From: Parvibaculum indicum
GTDB lineage: Bacteria > Pseudomonadota > Alphaproteobacteria > Parvibaculales > Parvibaculaceae
NCBI RefSeq assembly: GCF_011762095.1
Contig: NZ_JAASQO010000018.1
Span: forward strand, 1-60,318
Direction: 5' to 3'
Length of the DNA: 60,318 nucleotides
In this document: positions 15,380 through 23,522 of the stretch, piece after piece
How the letters are laid out: each line of letters begins with the position of its first letter
How positions within the stretch are numbered: the stretch's first letter is position 1
The notes under the pieces: model-generated
The model's input: the letters and a program-made list of their open reading frames with translations, nothing else
Told to the model about the DNA's origin: nothing
The model's database searches: none
Made by a program: the position numbers and the translations under genes

Positions 15380-16657
15380 TCAGATCACGAAGACCGGGGC
15401 AAAGCCGCCCCCCGGCGTCCTGAAATTGGTGGTCTGGCCCTGATAGAGGCGGGCGGCCACCAGAAGCACCTGCGCGTCATATGTATAGAGCCGCACGTCC
15501 ATCTTGCGCGCCTCGATTGCGTCGTCGATCCGGATCATGCGCTCGCTCGGCTTGACCAGGGTCTGGGCGACGTAGCCGCCATGCGCGATGTCCGACCAGA
15601 CGCCTTTCGTCACCTTGTCGCCGCGGTACACCGCCTTGCCGCCATGTCCGCCTGTCGGCTTGAAGAACAGGCTCTTGCGCGATCTCCACAGGTCATCGGC
15701 AGTTTCGGGAGTGACAACGACGGTTCGCGGGATGGATCTGAGCCGAGCCAAGACTTTCGGTTCCACGCCCCAGCCTTCGAGCATCGCGGGATCCGAGAGG
15801 ATCGAAAGGTTCCGCTTGTCGGCGAGAAGGGCATGGTTGTGCGGATTTGGCGTCGCGACCACCGCGCCATCCCGGTAGGCATCTCTCAGCGCCCTGTGTT
15901 CCGGCTGATCGAACGCGAAGTCGGTGACCCGGTTGTAGACGACGTCGATTGGCTTGCCCTCGACGCTGAGCCGACCGGTTTCATAACGAAGATGGCTGCC
16001 GTCCGCGATAACGGCATCGACGCCGCGTGCGACCAGCGCCTGCCGCACCAGGACGAACTCGGGATAGAGATACTGTTCCTCCGGCCTGTCGTCGACGATG
16101 GCAATTCGGCCTGCGGAACCGCTTCCCCGCTGACGCCCCCATTCGTCCTGGAACATGCGACATGCGACATCCTCGAAGGCGTGCGGCTTCAACGGCATGT
16201 CCATTTCGGCACAGCAAGCGCGCTGCGCCCTTGCAAGAAGTGCGTTGAGGAATGCCCCGCCGGCGTTGGTATTGATCTCGATGAGCCGGGGGCCGTCTTC
16301 GCCGAGATGGAAATCGTAGCCCATCAACGCACCAACAGGGCCGTGATCCACTTGCGAGATTTCCGGCGCCCAGGAGAGGACAGCGGCCTTGTATGCGGTG
16401 AGCCGCGCGGTCGCCTCGATCGCTGCGACCACCTCCTGCATCTCGGCCACCTGGCTGGCCGAGAGGAACACAGGCACATTCGAGAAAAGGTGCGCCTTGG
16501 GGTGGATGAAGGTATCGCAGAACTCCGGGTCGGCAGCCTCGCGCTCAAGCGCCTCGCACAGCGACCGACGGTCGAGGGTGATGCAGAAGCAATTCTGGTT
16601 CAGCCGCTCCGAGAGGGTCTGAACTGGACCCGTGGACGTGGGGCCTGGATCGCTCAT
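15380..16657 (-). CDS. Circularly permuted ATP-grasp-like protein of unknown function
   Basis: A 425-residue cytoplasmic protein. Around residues 110-135 it has DFHLGEDGPRLIEINTNAGG, a metal-binding E-x-N motif of ATP-grasp enzymes that here precedes the nucleotide-binding part (KSLFFKPTGGHGGKAVYRG near 340), so the fold looks permuted, as in glutathionylspermidine-synthase-like and type 2 permuted ATP-grasp proteins. These ligate a carboxylate to an amine via acyl-phosphate; the substrates here are unknown. Its ATG overlaps the stop of a 26-codon ORF (ATGA). TTG at 16666 is an alternative start. Confidence 0.65.
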   Translation of the reverse strand: MSDPGPTSTGPVQTLSERLNQNCFCITLDRRSLCEALEREAADPEFCDTFIHPKAHLFSNVPVFLSASQVAEMQEVVAAIEATARLTAYKAAVLSWAPEISQVDHGPVGALMGYDFHLGEDGPRLIEINTNAGGAFLNALLARAQRACCAEMDMPLKPHAFEDVACRMFQDEWGRQRGSGSAGRIAIVDDRPEEQYLYPEFVLVRQALVARGVDAVIADGSHLRYETGRLSVEGKPIDVVYNRVTDFAFDQPEHRALRDAYRDGAVVATPNPHNHALLADKRNLSILSDPAMLEGWGVEPKVLARLRSIPRTVVVTPETADDLWRSRKSLFFKPTGGHGGKAVYRGDKVTKGVWSDIAHGGYVAQTLVKPSERMIRIDDAIEARKMDVRLYTYDAQVLLVAARLYQGQTTNFRTPGGGFAPVFVI

Positions 16658-16734
16658 CGCCCCCAAAGCCCTGGCTGTCCCGAGGCCGGACGCGCGTCAG
16701 GCCCGATGCGGGCATCGAAAAGTCTTGGAATCAT
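16654..16734 (-). CDS. 26-codon ORF bridging the GAPDH and ATP-grasp genes
   Basis: The ORF begins MIPRLFDARIG and ends LWGR. Its ATG overlaps the GAPDH stop (ATGA) and its TGA overlaps the ATP-grasp start (ATGA). Such double coupling means ribosomes would translate it whether or not the peptide matters, so it may relay translation across the 73-base gap. No family recognised. Confidence 0.4.
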   Translation of the reverse strand: MIPRLFDARIGPDARPASGQPGLWGR

Positions 16735-17786
16735 CGTTGCCTCAGTGTTTCGGTCAGCAGGCCGATCCCGAGTGCCGCATCCGTCTTTGCGATGGAGTCT
16801 TCGGCGCTCGCGATCACTCCGCACAGTGCCCGGATCGCGTCGATCGTCTCTGGAATGACGATGGCCTGGTTGTCCACCATGTAGGCGTAGAACAGTTCGT
16901 CCCCCTGGACCTTCAGCATGTCCGACCAAAGCGCGACTTCGTAGAGGTTGTCATGTGGCCGGCCGAGGTCGGCCATGAGTTCCTTGACCGCGTTGAGGGC
17001 CGTCAACCCGGCATCCATGCGGATCAGGGCAATCCGAGACGATGCGGCAAAGGCGTCGAGCACCTCTTCCCTGGAAGCCGGCCGGGTCAACTGCACCGAC
17101 CAGTAGTGCAGATGGGCCAGGGTCTCCGGCACCTTGACCGCCATCGTGACGACATCGAGGTCGGGGTCGACGCTCTGCGCATCCGGCCCCTGATGGCTGG
17201 GAATCTCGGGCTCGGGGACGAGCGTGTTCATGATCCCGCCGAGGTGACTTTCCCAAGGGTCCGTCGCCCGGCGCAGCAGCGTCCCGCGCGCGCGACGCAG
17301 CAGGCCTGCCTGCTTCAATGCCGTAAGGGTTCTCACGATCGAGGTGGTGTTGCAGGAGACGACGCGCGTGCTGTCCCGGTTCAGCGCACTCGCATAGGTG
17401 GATTCCGCAACGAAGGAGTGTCCGGTCACATCGTGCTTCTCGCCACCCTGGACGATGAACTTGATGCCCCTTTGTCGATAGATGTCGACGTTCACCGCCG
17501 CGATCCGCTTCGGCGTGCAGTCGACCACCAGATCACTCGCTTCAAGCAGATCATCGAGGTTCCCGGCGACATCGAGACCGGCGTTCCGCATCGCCTCTGC
17601 ATGGTCACCGGTGGCTGCGAAAAGGCGGTAACCCTTCTGCGTCGCCATGCGTGGCCGCCAGTCGGCGCTGATATCCGCAACCCCGGCCAGCTCCATATCG
17701 TCTTGCACGGCAACGGCGTCGGCGACACGCTTTCCGATCACGCCGTAGCCGTTGACGGCGACGCGGATCTTTTTCGCTGGGGTCAT
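16731..17786 (-). CDS. Type II (archaeal-type) glyceraldehyde-3-phosphate dehydrogenase
   Basis: The 351-residue product matches the archaeal GAPDH family rather than bacterial GapA: Rossmann VNGYGVIGKRVADAV (11-25), GGEKHDVTGHSFVAEST (114-130), catalytic Cys145 in RVVSCNTT, and PSHQGPDAQSV. It would oxidise glyceraldehyde-3-phosphate with NAD(P)+. In archaeal enzymes the last motif usually reads PSHHGPD, so the second His is Gln here. The start at 17786 has GAGGAG 6 bases upstream. Phosphoketolase, encoded in the same cargo, yields glyceraldehyde-3-phosphate, which gives this enzyme an obvious substrate. Confidence 0.88.
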   Translation of the reverse strand: MTPAKKIRVAVNGYGVIGKRVADAVAVQDDMELAGVADISADWRPRMATQKGYRLFAATGDHAEAMRNAGLDVAGNLDDLLEASDLVVDCTPKRIAAVNVDIYRQRGIKFIVQGGEKHDVTGHSFVAESTYASALNRDSTRVVSCNTTSIVRTLTALKQAGLLRRARGTLLRRATDPWESHLGGIMNTLVPEPEIPSHQGPDAQSVDPDLDVVTMAVKVPETLAHLHYWSVQLTRPASREEVLDAFAASSRIALIRMDAGLTALNAVKELMADLGRPHDNLYEVALWSDMLKVQGDELFYAYMVDNQAIVIPETIDAIRALCGVIASAEDSIAKTDAALGIGLLTETLRQR

Positions 17787-17842
17787 CGGCTTCTCCTCGC
17801 GTTGGTAGCGCACGTCCGTGATGTGCCGCTGGCTGCTGTCGA

Positions 17843-17858
17843 AATACTGCCAAGTATT
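17843..17858. promoter_or_regulatory. Palindromic operator candidate upstream of the GAPDH gene
   Basis: AATACT-GCCA-AGTATT is a perfect 6-bp inverted repeat with a 4-base centre, 57-72 bases upstream of the GAPDH start in a 185-base gap. It is AT-rich against a GC-rich background. It is a candidate binding site for an unidentified regulator. Confidence 0.4.
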
Positions 17859-17971
17859 CCACAAATGCGGCTCAGTTACTGCCCCCGAACCACCCGGCTT
17901 GGCGAATTTCTTTGAACGGTGTCCACCGTATCATGGCCTGTCCAATGCCATCCTCGTTTCCGTTGGCGCCG

Positions 17972-18850
17972 TCAGGATGAAGCGGCGCTCCGCTGCACCA
18001 GGAAGATGCCGCTCAGCACCAGGACGACACCGAAAATCTGGACTGCCTCCAGCCGCTCACCGAAAAAGGCCGCGCCGATAATGAGCCCGAAGATTGGCAC
18101 CAGAAACGTGAAGGCATTCGCCCGACTGAGCTCGACTCGCTCCAGCGCCACGAACCAGAGCCAGAACGCGAGCGATGATCCGAGGACCGCAAGGGAAACG
18201 AGGACGAGGACGAATTCCTTCGACCACGTCAGCACCGAGATGTCTTCCGTCAGCATGGACAGCAGAGCCAAGGGCGCCGCACCGATGAGCAACTGGAAAC
18301 CCATCGCCATGATGGGGTCGGCCTGGCCGGTGAGGCGCTTGATGGCGACATTGCCGATGGAAACACCGGTGGCGGCAAGCAAGACATAGGCGATGCCTTG
18401 GGAGTAGCCTCGGGCGTCGTCTCCGGCGAGGCCCGGCCACGCGACCACCGTGATGCCGGCCAAGCCGACCGCAAGCCCGATCCTTCCAGTCGCCTTGAGG
18501 CGTTCCTCCAGGAAAACATACGCGAGAACCGCGGCGACGATCGGCTGCACGTTCGCGATGACGGTCGCGAGTCCCGGCGAAACGAACTCGGCCGCATGGA
18601 ACATGCCGAAGAAACCCATGCTTGTCGCCCCCAGCCCGACCACGACGATCAGAAACCAGGGCCGCGCGCCGACAGGAACCGGACGATGGCAGAGGGCTCC
18701 GAGTGCAATCAGGCAAACGCCTGCCAACGCAGCGCGCAGGGCCGCAAAGGCAAGATGCGGCGCAAGGTCCAGGCCAATGGTGATGAGGGGAAAGCATGCG
18801 GCCCAAAGCACCATGACCACCAGAAGGCGGAGGGCGGCGCCGATGGTCAT
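17972..18850 (-). CDS. EamA/DMT-family transporter
   Basis: A 292-residue protein with about ten membrane helices in two EamA repeats (LRLLVVMVLWAACFPLITIGLDLAP and a second repeat from about 150). DMT-family exporters move amino acids and other metabolites; the substrate cannot be read from sequence. It is the first gene of the minus-strand half of the cargo. An FNR-like box with a well-spaced -10 lies about 80 bases upstream. Confidence 0.88.
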   Translation of the reverse strand: MTIGAALRLLVVMVLWAACFPLITIGLDLAPHLAFAALRAALAGVCLIALGALCHRPVPVGARPWFLIVVVGLGATSMGFFGMFHAAEFVSPGLATVIANVQPIVAAVLAYVFLEERLKATGRIGLAVGLAGITVVAWPGLAGDDARGYSQGIAYVLLAATGVSIGNVAIKRLTGQADPIMAMGFQLLIGAAPLALLSMLTEDISVLTWSKEFVLVLVSLAVLGSSLAFWLWFVALERVELSRANAFTFLVPIFGLIIGAAFFGERLEAVQIFGVVLVLSGIFLVQRSAASS

Positions 18851-18900
18851 TGCTCATGCGCCAAGTTTCGCCCGATGAATGGAACTGGCAGTTTCATTCG

Positions 18901-18941
18901 AGAGTAATCCGTCCTATCATTGCCAAATTGATCCAGATCAG
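18901..18941 (-). promoter_or_regulatory. FNR/FixK-like box and -10 for the EamA gene (bidirectional region)
   Basis: TTGAT-CCAG-ATCAG (18928-18941) matches TTGAT-N4-ATCAA at 9 of 10 positions. On the minus strand a -10-like TACTCT (18901-18906) is centred 31 bases from the box centre, as expected for class II FNR-activated promoters. The box is nearly midway between the EamA start (18850) and the first plus-strand cargo gene (19010). A plus-strand -10 is less clear. Confidence 0.65.
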
Positions 18942-19009
18942 AGCGGACGTTGCGACGCCATCCTACATGGAGGGTCGCAGAAAGTCCGGTGGACAAGGCA
19001 AGAAATACC

Positions 19010-19414
19010 ATGTCGCAGGCAATTACTTGGCAGTGCAGAAAGGATCCGTATCGTTTGACACGGGGCCTGAAGCATTGGCTGGCGCTGCTGCTTGTACTTG
19101 CCTTTTCAACGTCAGGTCTTGCCCATGTTTCGATGGGCGACCATGCCGCATCGGCAACATCGCTTTCGCTTGATGTTGCGTCCATTGATCAGGCCGTGAC
19201 TGCGGAACCGGATTGTGGCGGCGATGCCCATGAAGCCCACGGTCCAACCTGTTGCACCGGCAGCGTCTGTTCCTATTTCGTCCCGCCGGTCTCGGCGGGA
19301 GGCACGAGCATGGCGACGGTCGCTGAAGTTGTAGCACGCCTTCCCGACGAAGTTCATCCCGGCCGCGCGCCGTCGCCCGGTTTGCGACCTCCGAGTCTCT
19401 CCGCGAACGGCTGA
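19010..19414 (+). CDS. Exported Cys/His-rich protein (DUF2946-like), first gene of the copper run
   Basis: A 134-residue protein with a membrane/signal segment at about 22-38 (HWLALLLVLAFSTSGLAHV), then a stretch with CGGDAHEAHGPTCCTGSVCSYF that could bind metal. Its size, signal and clustered Cys/His recall DUF2946-type proteins found beside copper genes, but the match is loose. ATG at 19010 was chosen to place the signal near the N-terminus. It heads a plus-strand run after the FNR-like box. Confidence 0.6.
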   Translation: MSQAITWQCRKDPYRLTRGLKHWLALLLVLAFSTSGLAHVSMGDHAASATSLSLDVASIDQAVTAEPDCGGDAHEAHGPTCCTGSVCSYFVPPVSAGGTSMATVAEVVARLPDEVHPGRAPSPGLRPPSLSANG

Positions 19415-19498
19415 GCCCGCGCGCCTCTCCCGGCGTGTCGGGCTGATCCGACCGGTCCCGCCGGTCCGGCCCTGCAACGTTCCCGAGAGAGTTTCGTC

Positions 19499-19615
19499 AT
19501 GAACCATCCATCATATCGCCAGTTTCTGGCATTCACCGACACCGCAGGCATGATCGGCGCGGCTTCTTCGCTGCTGTTTTCAAAGTGCCCCCGTCACGAG
19601 GGCGCAGGGTCATGA
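19499..19615 (+). CDS. Small ORF (38 aa) coupled to the DUF2933 gene
   Basis: The ORF encodes MNHPSYRQFLAFTDTAGMIG..., ends at TGA 19613-19615 and overlaps the next ATG as ATGA. A short hydrophobic centre (AGMIGAASSLLF) and one Cys are visible. No family recognised. The coupling and position inside the run favour translation. Confidence 0.45.
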   Translation: MNHPSYRQFLAFTDTAGMIGAASSLLFSKCPRHEGAGS

Positions 19616-19851
19616 CCCATCACGATCACTCACCCGCCGAGCCAAAGGCAGACGAAGATCGGCGCCAGCCGTTTCTGAAAACACCGGCGGGACTTGCGAT
19701 CTGCGTGTTTCTCGCCGTCGGCGGCGTCCTTCTTGTTTTCGAGCACAGGGTTCATCTCCTGGGAGCCTGGCCGCTCCTGTTCCTGCTGGTCTGCGGCGGC
19801 ATGCACTTCTTCATGCATCGAGGTCACGGTGGTGGCAGCGATGAACGGTGA
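19612..19851 (+). CDS. DUF2933 domain-containing small membrane protein
   Basis: A 79-residue protein with a His-rich N-terminus (MTHHDHSP), two short membrane segments (about 27-42 and 49-64) and a C-terminal CGGMHFFMHRGHGG typical of DUF2933. These proteins sit in copper/silver resistance clusters; the His and Met residues suggest metal handling, but no function is proven. It is coupled to the ORF before it and overlaps the next gene by 11 bases. Confidence 0.8.
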   Translation: MTHHDHSPAEPKADEDRRQPFLKTPAGLAICVFLAVGGVLLVFEHRVHLLGAWPLLFLLVCGGMHFFMHRGHGGGSDER

Positions 19852-20497
19852 TGTTCCTGCCTACGGCCTGTGGTTTCTGGCGGCCCTGAACGCGGGCATC
19901 TTCATCCTGTTCGCCTTCAGCTTCTTCAAGCCCGAAACGACGCGCGACTGGCGCTCGCTCGGGGCCTTTTCGGCCTTCATCGTTGCCCTGTTCGCCGAGA
20001 TGTACGGGTTCCCGCTGACGCTCTATCTGCTGGCAGGCTGGCTCGGCAGCACCGTGCCGGCTTTCGATCCGCTCTCGCACGATGCAGGACATCTTTGGCC
20101 AGCCCTGTTCGGCTGGTCCATGAATCCGCATTTCAGCCCGTTCCATCTGCTGAGCTACGTCCTCATTGGCGGCGGTTTCATACTGATCGCCGCCGCCTGG
20201 CGGGTGCTGCACGATGCGCAGAAGAAGGGATTGCTCGCGACGACCGGCCCTTACGCCCGCTTGCGGCATCCGCAGTATCTCGGCTTCGCGCTGATCATGA
20301 TCGGATTTTTCCTGCAGTGGCCAACGCTGGTGACGGGTCTGATGCTGCCAGTGCTTCTGGTCATGTATTGGCGGCTCGCAAGGACCGAGGAGCGCGAAGT
20401 AGAGGCGGCCTTCGGTGACCAATACCGCCGCTATGCCAGTGCGGTTCCGGCTTTCCTGCCGCGCCCCTCCAATCTGCTTCGTTCGAGCAGGGGGTGA
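19841..20497 (+). CDS. Isoprenylcysteine carboxylmethyltransferase/PEMT-like membrane protein
   Basis: A 218-residue protein with four to five membrane helices and the C-terminal family motif (TGPYARLRHPQYLGFALIMIG, later EEREVEAAFGDQYRRYASAVPAFLP) of the ICMT/phospholipid methyltransferase superfamily. It would use S-adenosylmethionine at the membrane. In metal-resistance clusters it often follows DUF2933; the substrate is unknown. ATG at 19841 overlaps the DUF2933 3' end. Confidence 0.8.
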   Translation: MNGDVPAYGLWFLAALNAGIFILFAFSFFKPETTRDWRSLGAFSAFIVALFAEMYGFPLTLYLLAGWLGSTVPAFDPLSHDAGHLWPALFGWSMNPHFSPFHLLSYVLIGGGFILIAAAWRVLHDAQKKGLLATTGPYARLRHPQYLGFALIMIGFFLQWPTLVTGLMLPVLLVMYWRLARTEEREVEAAFGDQYRRYASAVPAFLPRPSNLLRSSRG

Positions 20498-20539
20498 CTG
20501 TGGCGATTTTTCCTTCTCATCAACCAAGGAGTACGGAAC

Positions 20540-21196
20540 GTGAGAACACGAAACCTTCAGGCGGCCCTGTTCGCGGGTTTGCTACTTATCGGGACCGCAG
20601 CATCGGTCGCAGCCCAAGCCAGCGCACAGCCACAGGACGAACACCACCCGGAAGAAACCCAGGACGCTCCGCCAGCGAGCCCGGCGCCCGGTGACGCGCC
20701 CTCAGCAGCCGCACCCGGAAGCATGCCCGGCATGGGCATGATGACGCCGGAGATGATGCAGATGATGCAGCGCATGATGAGTCAGGGTGCAATGACCGGC
20801 ATGATGATGGGCGAAATGGCAGGCCAGGGCATGGCCGAGGGTGGCGCGGTTCCAGGCATGGCCGGTCAGATGCCCATGGCAGGCATGATGGCGTGCCCGA
20901 TGATGCGAATGATGATGAACGGCCAGGCAGGAATGGGCATGCCCGGCATGATGGGTGGTCAGGGCATCCTCCTCGGAACGCCGAACGGCACACCGGAGGA
21001 GATGACGGAGGATCGCGTACGCGCCTTGCTCGAGCAGCAGGTGACCAATCTTGGCAATCCCCGTCTGAGGCTCGGCGAGATCGGCACTGCGCCTGACGGG
21101 AGCATCACTGCAGAGATCGTCACCGTGGACGGCTCGCTGGTGCAGAAGCTCGCCTTCAACCGCTATCCCGGTCTGTTCCGGCAGATAGCCGAATAA
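20540..21196 (+). CDS. Exported methionine-rich protein, likely periplasmic copper binder
   Basis: The 218-residue product has a signal peptide (about 1-29, ending VAAQASA), an acidic/His/Pro linker and a central block (about 60-145) with dozens of Met residues in MxxM and MMxM patterns (GMGMMTPEMMQMMQRMMSQG). A compact Met-poor domain follows (EDRVRALLEQQV...). Methionine clusters bind Cu(I) in the periplasm. It uses GTG at 20540 (AAGGAG upstream). Its place just before a CPH-type ATPase supports delivery or buffering of copper. Confidence 0.75.
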   Translation: MRTRNLQAALFAGLLLIGTAASVAAQASAQPQDEHHPEETQDAPPASPAPGDAPSAAAPGSMPGMGMMTPEMMQMMQRMMSQGAMTGMMMGEMAGQGMAEGGAVPGMAGQMPMAGMMACPMMRMMMNGQAGMGMPGMMGGQGILLGTPNGTPEEMTEDRVRALLEQQVTNLGNPRLRLGEIGTAPDGSITAEIVTVDGSLVQKLAFNRYPGLFRQIAE

Positions 21197-21242
21197 CGCG
21201 GACACCTGACACCGGTACTGGCGCCCGCCTAAGGAGAACACG

Positions 21243-23522
21243 ATGAAAACAATCGCAATCGACGTCGGCGACTTGCTGACAGCCTTGGGCCCGGACGAAG
21301 TGGGACGGCGGATCGGCGAGGTGCCGGGCGTCGAAAGCGTCTCCGTGGATCACGCGTCGCAAAACGCCACGGTCGAATACGACGAGACCCGCATAAAGGT
21401 CGCCGACATCAAATCCCTGGTTCGGCGGCCTGGTCCCGGCGTCGATGCGCCGCCTGCCGCTTCGACCGGCAGGGGGCACGAAAGCCACGCGACGGCCGGA
21501 GCATCACCAGAGAGTCCAGGACCGGCATCGGGCCATTCAGGACACCAGGACCATGACAAGCACGCGGGCCACTCGCCCGCGATGTTTCGGGACCGCTTCT
21601 GGCTTTCGCTTGCCCTGACGGTTCCGGTGGTTATCTGGTCGGCCCACATCCAGGACCTTCTCGGCTACCGGGCCCCCGCGTTTCCGGGATCGGAGTGGAT
21701 CGGCCCCGTGCTCTCCACGGTCGTCTTCCTCTACGGCGGTCTCGTGTTCCTGCAGGGGGCCTGGCGGGAACTGCGGTCCCGGCTGCCGGGGATGATGACC
21801 CTCATCTCGCTCGCGATCTCCGTCGCTTTCCTGTTTTCCTGGGTGGTTCAGCTCGGGCTGATCGAGGCGAGTGCCCTGTGGTGGGAACTGGCGACGCTGG
21901 TCACGATCATGCTGCTTGGCCACTGGATCGAGATGCGGTCCATCAACCAGGCCGAAGGCGCATTGAAGGAACTCGCGAAGCTCCTTCCGGATACCGCGAC
22001 GCGGATCACCGACGGGGGCGAGGAGAAGGTCGCCGTCAGCGCGCTGCGGAACGGAGACCTCGTTCTGGTCCATCCGGGGGAGAGCATTCCCGCCGACGGG
22101 ACCGTGAGAAAGGGAGAGAGCGACGTCAACGAGGCCATGATCACCGGCGAGTCCCGGCCGGTGAAAAAGCGGGAAGGCGACGAGGTGATCGCCGCCACGA
22201 TCAACGGAGAAGGGTCTCTGCGCGTCGAGGTCACCGGCACCGGAGAGGAAACCAAGCTTTCCGGCATCATGCGACTCGTGGCCGATGCCCAGAAGTCCAA
22301 GTCCAGAGCGCAGCACCTTGCAGATCGCGCAGCCCGGCTTCTGACCTTCGTCGCGATCGCCGCCGCGGCCATCACCATCGTGGTGTGGCAGTCTGTCGGC
22401 GCAGCGATCGACTTCTCCGTGGTGCGGATGGTGACGGTGCTGGTGATCGCCTGCCCGCACGCGCTTGGGTTGGCCGTGCCGCTGGTGGTGGCCATCTCGA
22501 CGACGCTGGGCGCCCGCAACGGGCTTCTGGTGCGCGACCGGCGCGGACTCGAGGAGGCGAGGAACCTCGACACCGTGATCTTCGACAAGACCGGCACGTT
22601 GACGCTTGGCGAGTTCCGGGTCGTGGCGATGTCTGTCGCGGATGGGCTGGCCGAGGACGAGGCGCTTCGGATCGCATCCGGCATCGAAGCCGAATCCGAG
22701 CACCCGATCGCCCGGGGCATCGTGAAGACCGCACAGGACAAGGGCATAGACGTGCCCGTCGCCGAAGGCTTCCGCGCAATCACCGGCAAGGGGGTGGCGG
22801 CGACGATCGCCGGCACCGAATACCACATGGGTGGCCCGGCTCTGCTCAAGGCCGAGAATGTGCAGGTACCGCAGGCGCTGCTGGAGGCGGCCAAGGCGGC
22901 GGCCGACAGTGGACGGGCTGCCATCTATCTCGTCCGCGAAGGCAAGGCCCTGGCCGTCTACACCGTGGCGGACGCGATCCGCGAGGAGAGCCGCGAAGCC
23001 ATTACGGCGCTGCATGAACGGGGGATCGAGGTTGCCATGCTGACCGGCGACGCGCAGGCCGTGGCCGATGCCGTCGCGAGGGAGCTGGGCATCGATACCG
23101 TGTTTGCGGAAGTGCTCCCCGAGGACAAGGCCTCGAAGGTCCGCGAGCTTCAGGCGCAGGGCAAGAAGGTCGCGATGATCGGCGACGGCGTGAACGACGC
23201 CCCGGCCCTGGCCACTGCCGATATCGGGATCGCGATCGGCGCGGGCGCGGATGTTGCCGTCGAGGCCGGGCATATCGTGCTGGTGCGGTCCGATCCCCGC
23301 GATATCCCCCGCATCATCACCCTGAGCCGCGCCACGTACCGCAAGATGATCCAGAATCTCTGGTGGGCGGCGGGTTACAACATCTTCGCCATACCCCTTG
23401 CCGCCGGCGTTCTGGCACCCTGGGGCATACTGCTGACACCCGCAGTGGGCGCGATCCTGATGTCCGCGAGCACGGTGGTTGTGGCCATCAACGCGCAACT
23501 GTTGAAGCGCGCAAAACTATGA
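21243..23522 (+). CDS. copB: P1B-type copper-transporting ATPase, CPH (CopB-like) class
   Basis: The 759-residue ATPase has an N-terminal HMA-like fold (residues 1-62) lacking the CxxC metal motif, a His-rich linker (about 78-118, with HSGHQDHDKHAGH) and membrane helices. The helix-6 metal motif is CPH (about 404-406) rather than CPC; the phosphorylation site is DKTGT (about 448) and a GDGVNDAPAL hinge follows near 648. CPH plus a His-rich N-terminus marks the P1B-3/CopB class, which exports Cu(II), Cu(I) or silver. Its stop overlaps the APC gene (ATGA). Confidence 0.93.
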   Translation: MKTIAIDVGDLLTALGPDEVGRRIGEVPGVESVSVDHASQNATVEYDETRIKVADIKSLVRRPGPGVDAPPAASTGRGHESHATAGASPESPGPASGHSGHQDHDKHAGHSPAMFRDRFWLSLALTVPVVIWSAHIQDLLGYRAPAFPGSEWIGPVLSTVVFLYGGLVFLQGAWRELRSRLPGMMTLISLAISVAFLFSWVVQLGLIEASALWWELATLVTIMLLGHWIEMRSINQAEGALKELAKLLPDTATRITDGGEEKVAVSALRNGDLVLVHPGESIPADGTVRKGESDVNEAMITGESRPVKKREGDEVIAATINGEGSLRVEVTGTGEETKLSGIMRLVADAQKSKSRAQHLADRAARLLTFVAIAAAAITIVVWQSVGAAIDFSVVRMVTVLVIACPHALGLAVPLVVAISTTLGARNGLLVRDRRGLEEARNLDTVIFDKTGTLTLGEFRVVAMSVADGLAEDEALRIASGIEAESEHPIARGIVKTAQDKGIDVPVAEGFRAITGKGVAATIAGTEYHMGGPALLKAENVQVPQALLEAAKAAADSGRAAIYLVREGKALAVYTVADAIREESREAITALHERGIEVAMLTGDAQAVADAVARELGIDTVFAEVLPEDKASKVRELQAQGKKVAMIGDGVNDAPALATADIGIAIGAGADVAVEAGHIVLVRSDPRDIPRIITLSRATYRKMIQNLWWAAGYNIFAIPLAAGVLAPWGILLTPAVGAILMSASTVVVAINAQLLKRAKL

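Noticed and set aside
17846-17862. TTGGCAG on the minus strand as a sigma-54 -24 element
   Set aside because: No matching TGC -12 element at the required spacing.
21537-23498. 653-codon minus-strand ORF opposite the copper ATPase
   Set aside because: A shadow frame caused by high GC; the composition (Asp/Gly/His/Arg-rich) is that of an antisense translation.
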